Source: Kiritimatiellota bacterium
GTDB lineage: Bacteria > Verrucomicrobiota > Lentisphaeria > Victivallales > JAADHT01
Reading direction: 5' to 3'
Assembly: GCA_013151705.1 (NCBI GenBank)
Contig: JAADHT010000151.1
Coordinates: 1 to 7,166 of the forward strand
Length of the DNA stretch: 7,166 nucleotides
Of the stretch, positions 6,012 through 7,166 are shown piece after piece (positions within the stretch are counted from its first letter, which is position 1; every line of letters starts with the position of its first letter). The position numbers were made by a program, and so were the translations under genes. The notes under the pieces were generated by a model. The model did no database searches. It saw nothing but the letters and a program-made list of their open reading frames with translations, and was not told the DNA's origin.

Positions 6012-7015
6012 GTCCCCAAAAAATACTTATAGTCAAGCCGAGCGCCCTGGGGGACATCATTCACACCCTTCCGGTTCTGAACGCGTTGCGGCGACGTTTT
6101 CCCAACTCCATAATCGACTGGGTCGTCGCCAAAGGATTGCATCCCGTTCTCGAAAACCATCCAATGATCGGCAGACTTTGGATAATAGACAAAAACAAGT
6201 GGAAAAAGCTCGGGATGATAAAAGAGACGTTCGCGGAAATCGCGAAGTTGAGAAAGGCTCTCAAAGTCGAGGAATACGACTTGGTCATAGATCTCCAAGG
6301 GTTGCTCCGGACGGGATTGATCGCTAAATTCACCGGGAGCCCGAACAGGCTCGGGTTCGCCTCCGCCCGCGAGGGGGCGCCGCTCTTCTACACCGAGAAG
6401 ATCAAGGTTGATTGGGAAAATATTCATGCGGTCGACCGCTATTTGAAGCTAGTCGAGCCGTTGGGGTGCGATATCCGCGGAGTCGAGTTTCCATTGCCTC
6501 CGTTCAACGAGGATATTTCCCTTCTCGACGAACTGCCCGCGAGATTCGCGCTCGTCTCGCCTTCCGCGGGGAAAGAGGCCAATCGCTGGCCCGCCGAGCG
6601 ATTCGGGGAGGTGGCGGCGAACTTGGATTTGCCTAGCGTGGTGATCGGTGATCCGGGCTCTATCGATTTGGCTGAAATCGTGGTCGCCAATTCCAATGGC
6701 AAGGCCGTCTCGGTCGCAGGTCGCACCTCCATTCTCGAATTGGTGGCGTTGATCAAGAGAGCGGAACTTCTCATAGCGAACGACACCGGACCCATTCATA
6801 TCGCCGCCGCGCTGAATATTCCGGTCTGCGCGGTTTTCGGACCTGCCAATCCGACTAGAACCGGTCCCTACGGCGACATTCATTCAGTGGTCTCGTTGAA
6901 TCTTCCATGCTCGCCTTGCTACGCTAAAAAACGCGACTGCGACTGGAAATGCCTATGCGAACTCGATTCGGATCTTGTTTTGCGGGCGGCGCGGTCTCTG
7001 CTTCAATTTTCTTGA
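6002..7015 (+). CDS. waaC: Glycosyltransferase family 9 protein, heptosyltransferase I type
   Basis: The 337-residue protein is a GT-B fold heptosyltransferase of family GT9. The N-terminal motif ILIVKPSALGDIIHTLP holds the putative catalytic base Asp18. YDLVIDLQGLLRTG (92-105) is typical of WaaC/WaaF, SPSAGKEANRWPAERF (186-201) is the sugar-nucleotide loop, and ANDTGPIHIAAAL (259-271) with FGPANPTRTGPYG (279-291) forms the ADP-heptose site. A C-terminal Cys cluster (303, 306, 313, 317, 319) is also common in the family. WaaC adds the first L-glycero-D-manno-heptose to Kdo of the LPS inner core at the inner face of the inner membrane. The donor and rank (WaaC, WaaF or another GT9) are inferred. 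The start overlaps the nitroreductase stop by 10 bases and lacks its own strong ribosome site, which fits translational coupling. The gene is complete, and the putative structured RNA begins about 16 bases after its stop. Confidence 0.87.
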   Translation: MDLSPQKILIVKPSALGDIIHTLPVLNALRRRFPNSIIDWVVAKGLHPVLENHPMIGRLWIIDKNKWKKLGMIKETFAEIAKLRKALKVEEYDLVIDLQGLLRTGLIAKFTGSPNRLGFASAREGAPLFYTEKIKVDWENIHAVDRYLKLVEPLGCDIRGVEFPLPPFNEDISLLDELPARFALVSPSAGKEANRWPAERFGEVAANLDLPSVVIGDPGSIDLAEIVVANSNGKAVSVAGRTSILELVALIKRAELLIANDTGPIHIAAALNIPVCAVFGPANPTRTGPYGDIHSVVSLNLPCSPCYAKKRDCDWKCLCELDSDLVLRAARSLLQFS

Positions 7016-7031
7016 CTTGCGGTACCCTGGG
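7016..7031 (+). other. Predicted guide segment of the putative omega RNA
   Basis: In known IscB systems the guide (about 16 bases) lies directly 5' of the omega RNA scaffold and is copied from the DNA flanking the insertion. Here that position is the 16 bases between the GT9 stop codon and the closing helix. The assignment depends entirely on the scaffold being HEARO-like, and the exact boundary is uncertain by several bases. Confidence 0.3.
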
Positions 7032-7154
7032 CCCGTCACTCCGGACTATCCCCCCAAACTCCATGATTCGTGAGGAGCGAGCTGTAAGCCGTAAGAGGGG
7101 GGAGTCTCGCTAGGGCAACCGCGCGAAAACGAGGCTATCCTGCGTAGTGGCGGG
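7032..7154 (+). ncRNA. Structured RNA, probably a HEARO/omega RNA (IscB guide RNA scaffold)
   Basis: CCCGTCACT (7032-7040) pairs with AGTGGCGGG (7146-7154), and CG (7042-7043) with CG (7143-7144): 11 pairs, one of them G-U, with one mismatch. Inside, GACT-AT-CCCCCC (7044-7055) pairs with GGGGGG-AGTC (7097-7106), 10 pairs with an AT bulge. The enclosed loop holds CTCC/GGAG (7059-7062 with 7074-7077) and CG-GCT/AGC-CG (7078-7091) around GTA. On the 3' side, AGGGC (7112-7116) can pair with GC-TAT-CCT (7134-7141), and TCG/CGA (7107-7109 with 7130-7132) is an overlapping alternative, so a pseudoknot is possible. The stretch has no coding signal and lies just after a complete gene. Size near 150 bases, a long closing helix, and GC-rich nested helices with AGGGCAACC suggest HEARO, the omega RNA that guides IscB nucleases. 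The fold is read from sequence. The family name is inference, and another structured RNA is possible. Confidence 0.58.
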
Positions 7155-7166
7155 ACATTGAGGGGG

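Noticed and set aside
7016..7166. Group II intron domain, RNase P RNA or tmRNA as the identity of the terminal structured RNA
   Set aside because: The conserved domain V hairpin of group II introns, the GAGGAAAGUCC core of RNase P RNA and the tRNA-like ends of tmRNA were not seen on either strand.
1..7166. CRISPR array, tRNA or insertion sequence
   Set aside because: I saw no regularly spaced direct repeats, no cloverleaf with a TTC-type T loop, and no transposase gene or matched terminal inverted repeats.

Overview
The window reads as ordinary bacterial chromosome of moderate GC content with closely spaced genes. A GT9 heptosyltransferase-type enzyme points to a Gram-negative envelope carrying LPS. 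The secreted PQQ-type propeller, whose mature protein opens with a DWPSWRGP-like motif, is a style I associate with the PVC superphylum (Planctomycetes, Verrucomicrobia, Lentisphaerae). That placement is an inference, not a proof.

Layout. The window opens with the probable 3' end of a + strand gene (3-104), followed by a terminator-like hairpin (155-182). A gene-poor stretch (184-565) holds a possible minus-strand coding remnant (192-350) and a GC-rich inverted repeat. A HAD phosphatase of the phosphoglycolate phosphatase type (587-1228, +) converges with trpF (1233-1913, -), with only 4 bases between the stop codons. A 145-154 base divergent region follows. Next comes a + strand cluster: a membrane-anchored GAF-PP2C (RsbU/SpoIIE-type) phosphatase (2068-3507), xseB (3564-3890) and an exported PQQ-like beta-propeller protein (3942-5123). 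Both short gaps in this cluster hold GC-rich palindromes. After a gap of about 306 bases, a nitroreductase (5430-6011) overlaps a heptosyltransferase-type GT9 gene (6002-7015) by 10 bases.

The most interesting element lies in the last 150 bases, directly after the GT9 stop codon. About 125 bases (7032-7154) can fold into a compact RNA: an 11-pair closing helix, an internal 10-pair helix with a two-base bulge, and further hairpins. Size, architecture and position make a HEARO/omega RNA (the guide-RNA scaffold of IscB-type RNA-guided nucleases) my preferred reading. If so, the left end of an IscB-type element lies here, its guide would fall at about 7016-7031, and an iscB gene may begin just beyond the window. 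The structure can be read directly from the sequence. The family assignment is an inference from memory of the family and has not been checked by a model search.

The genes do not form one pathway. They cover metabolite repair (gph), tryptophan synthesis (trpF), phosphatase signalling, DNA repair (xseB), an envelope or periplasmic propeller, a flavin oxidoreductase and LPS core assembly. Most of the window is ordinary housekeeping sequence.
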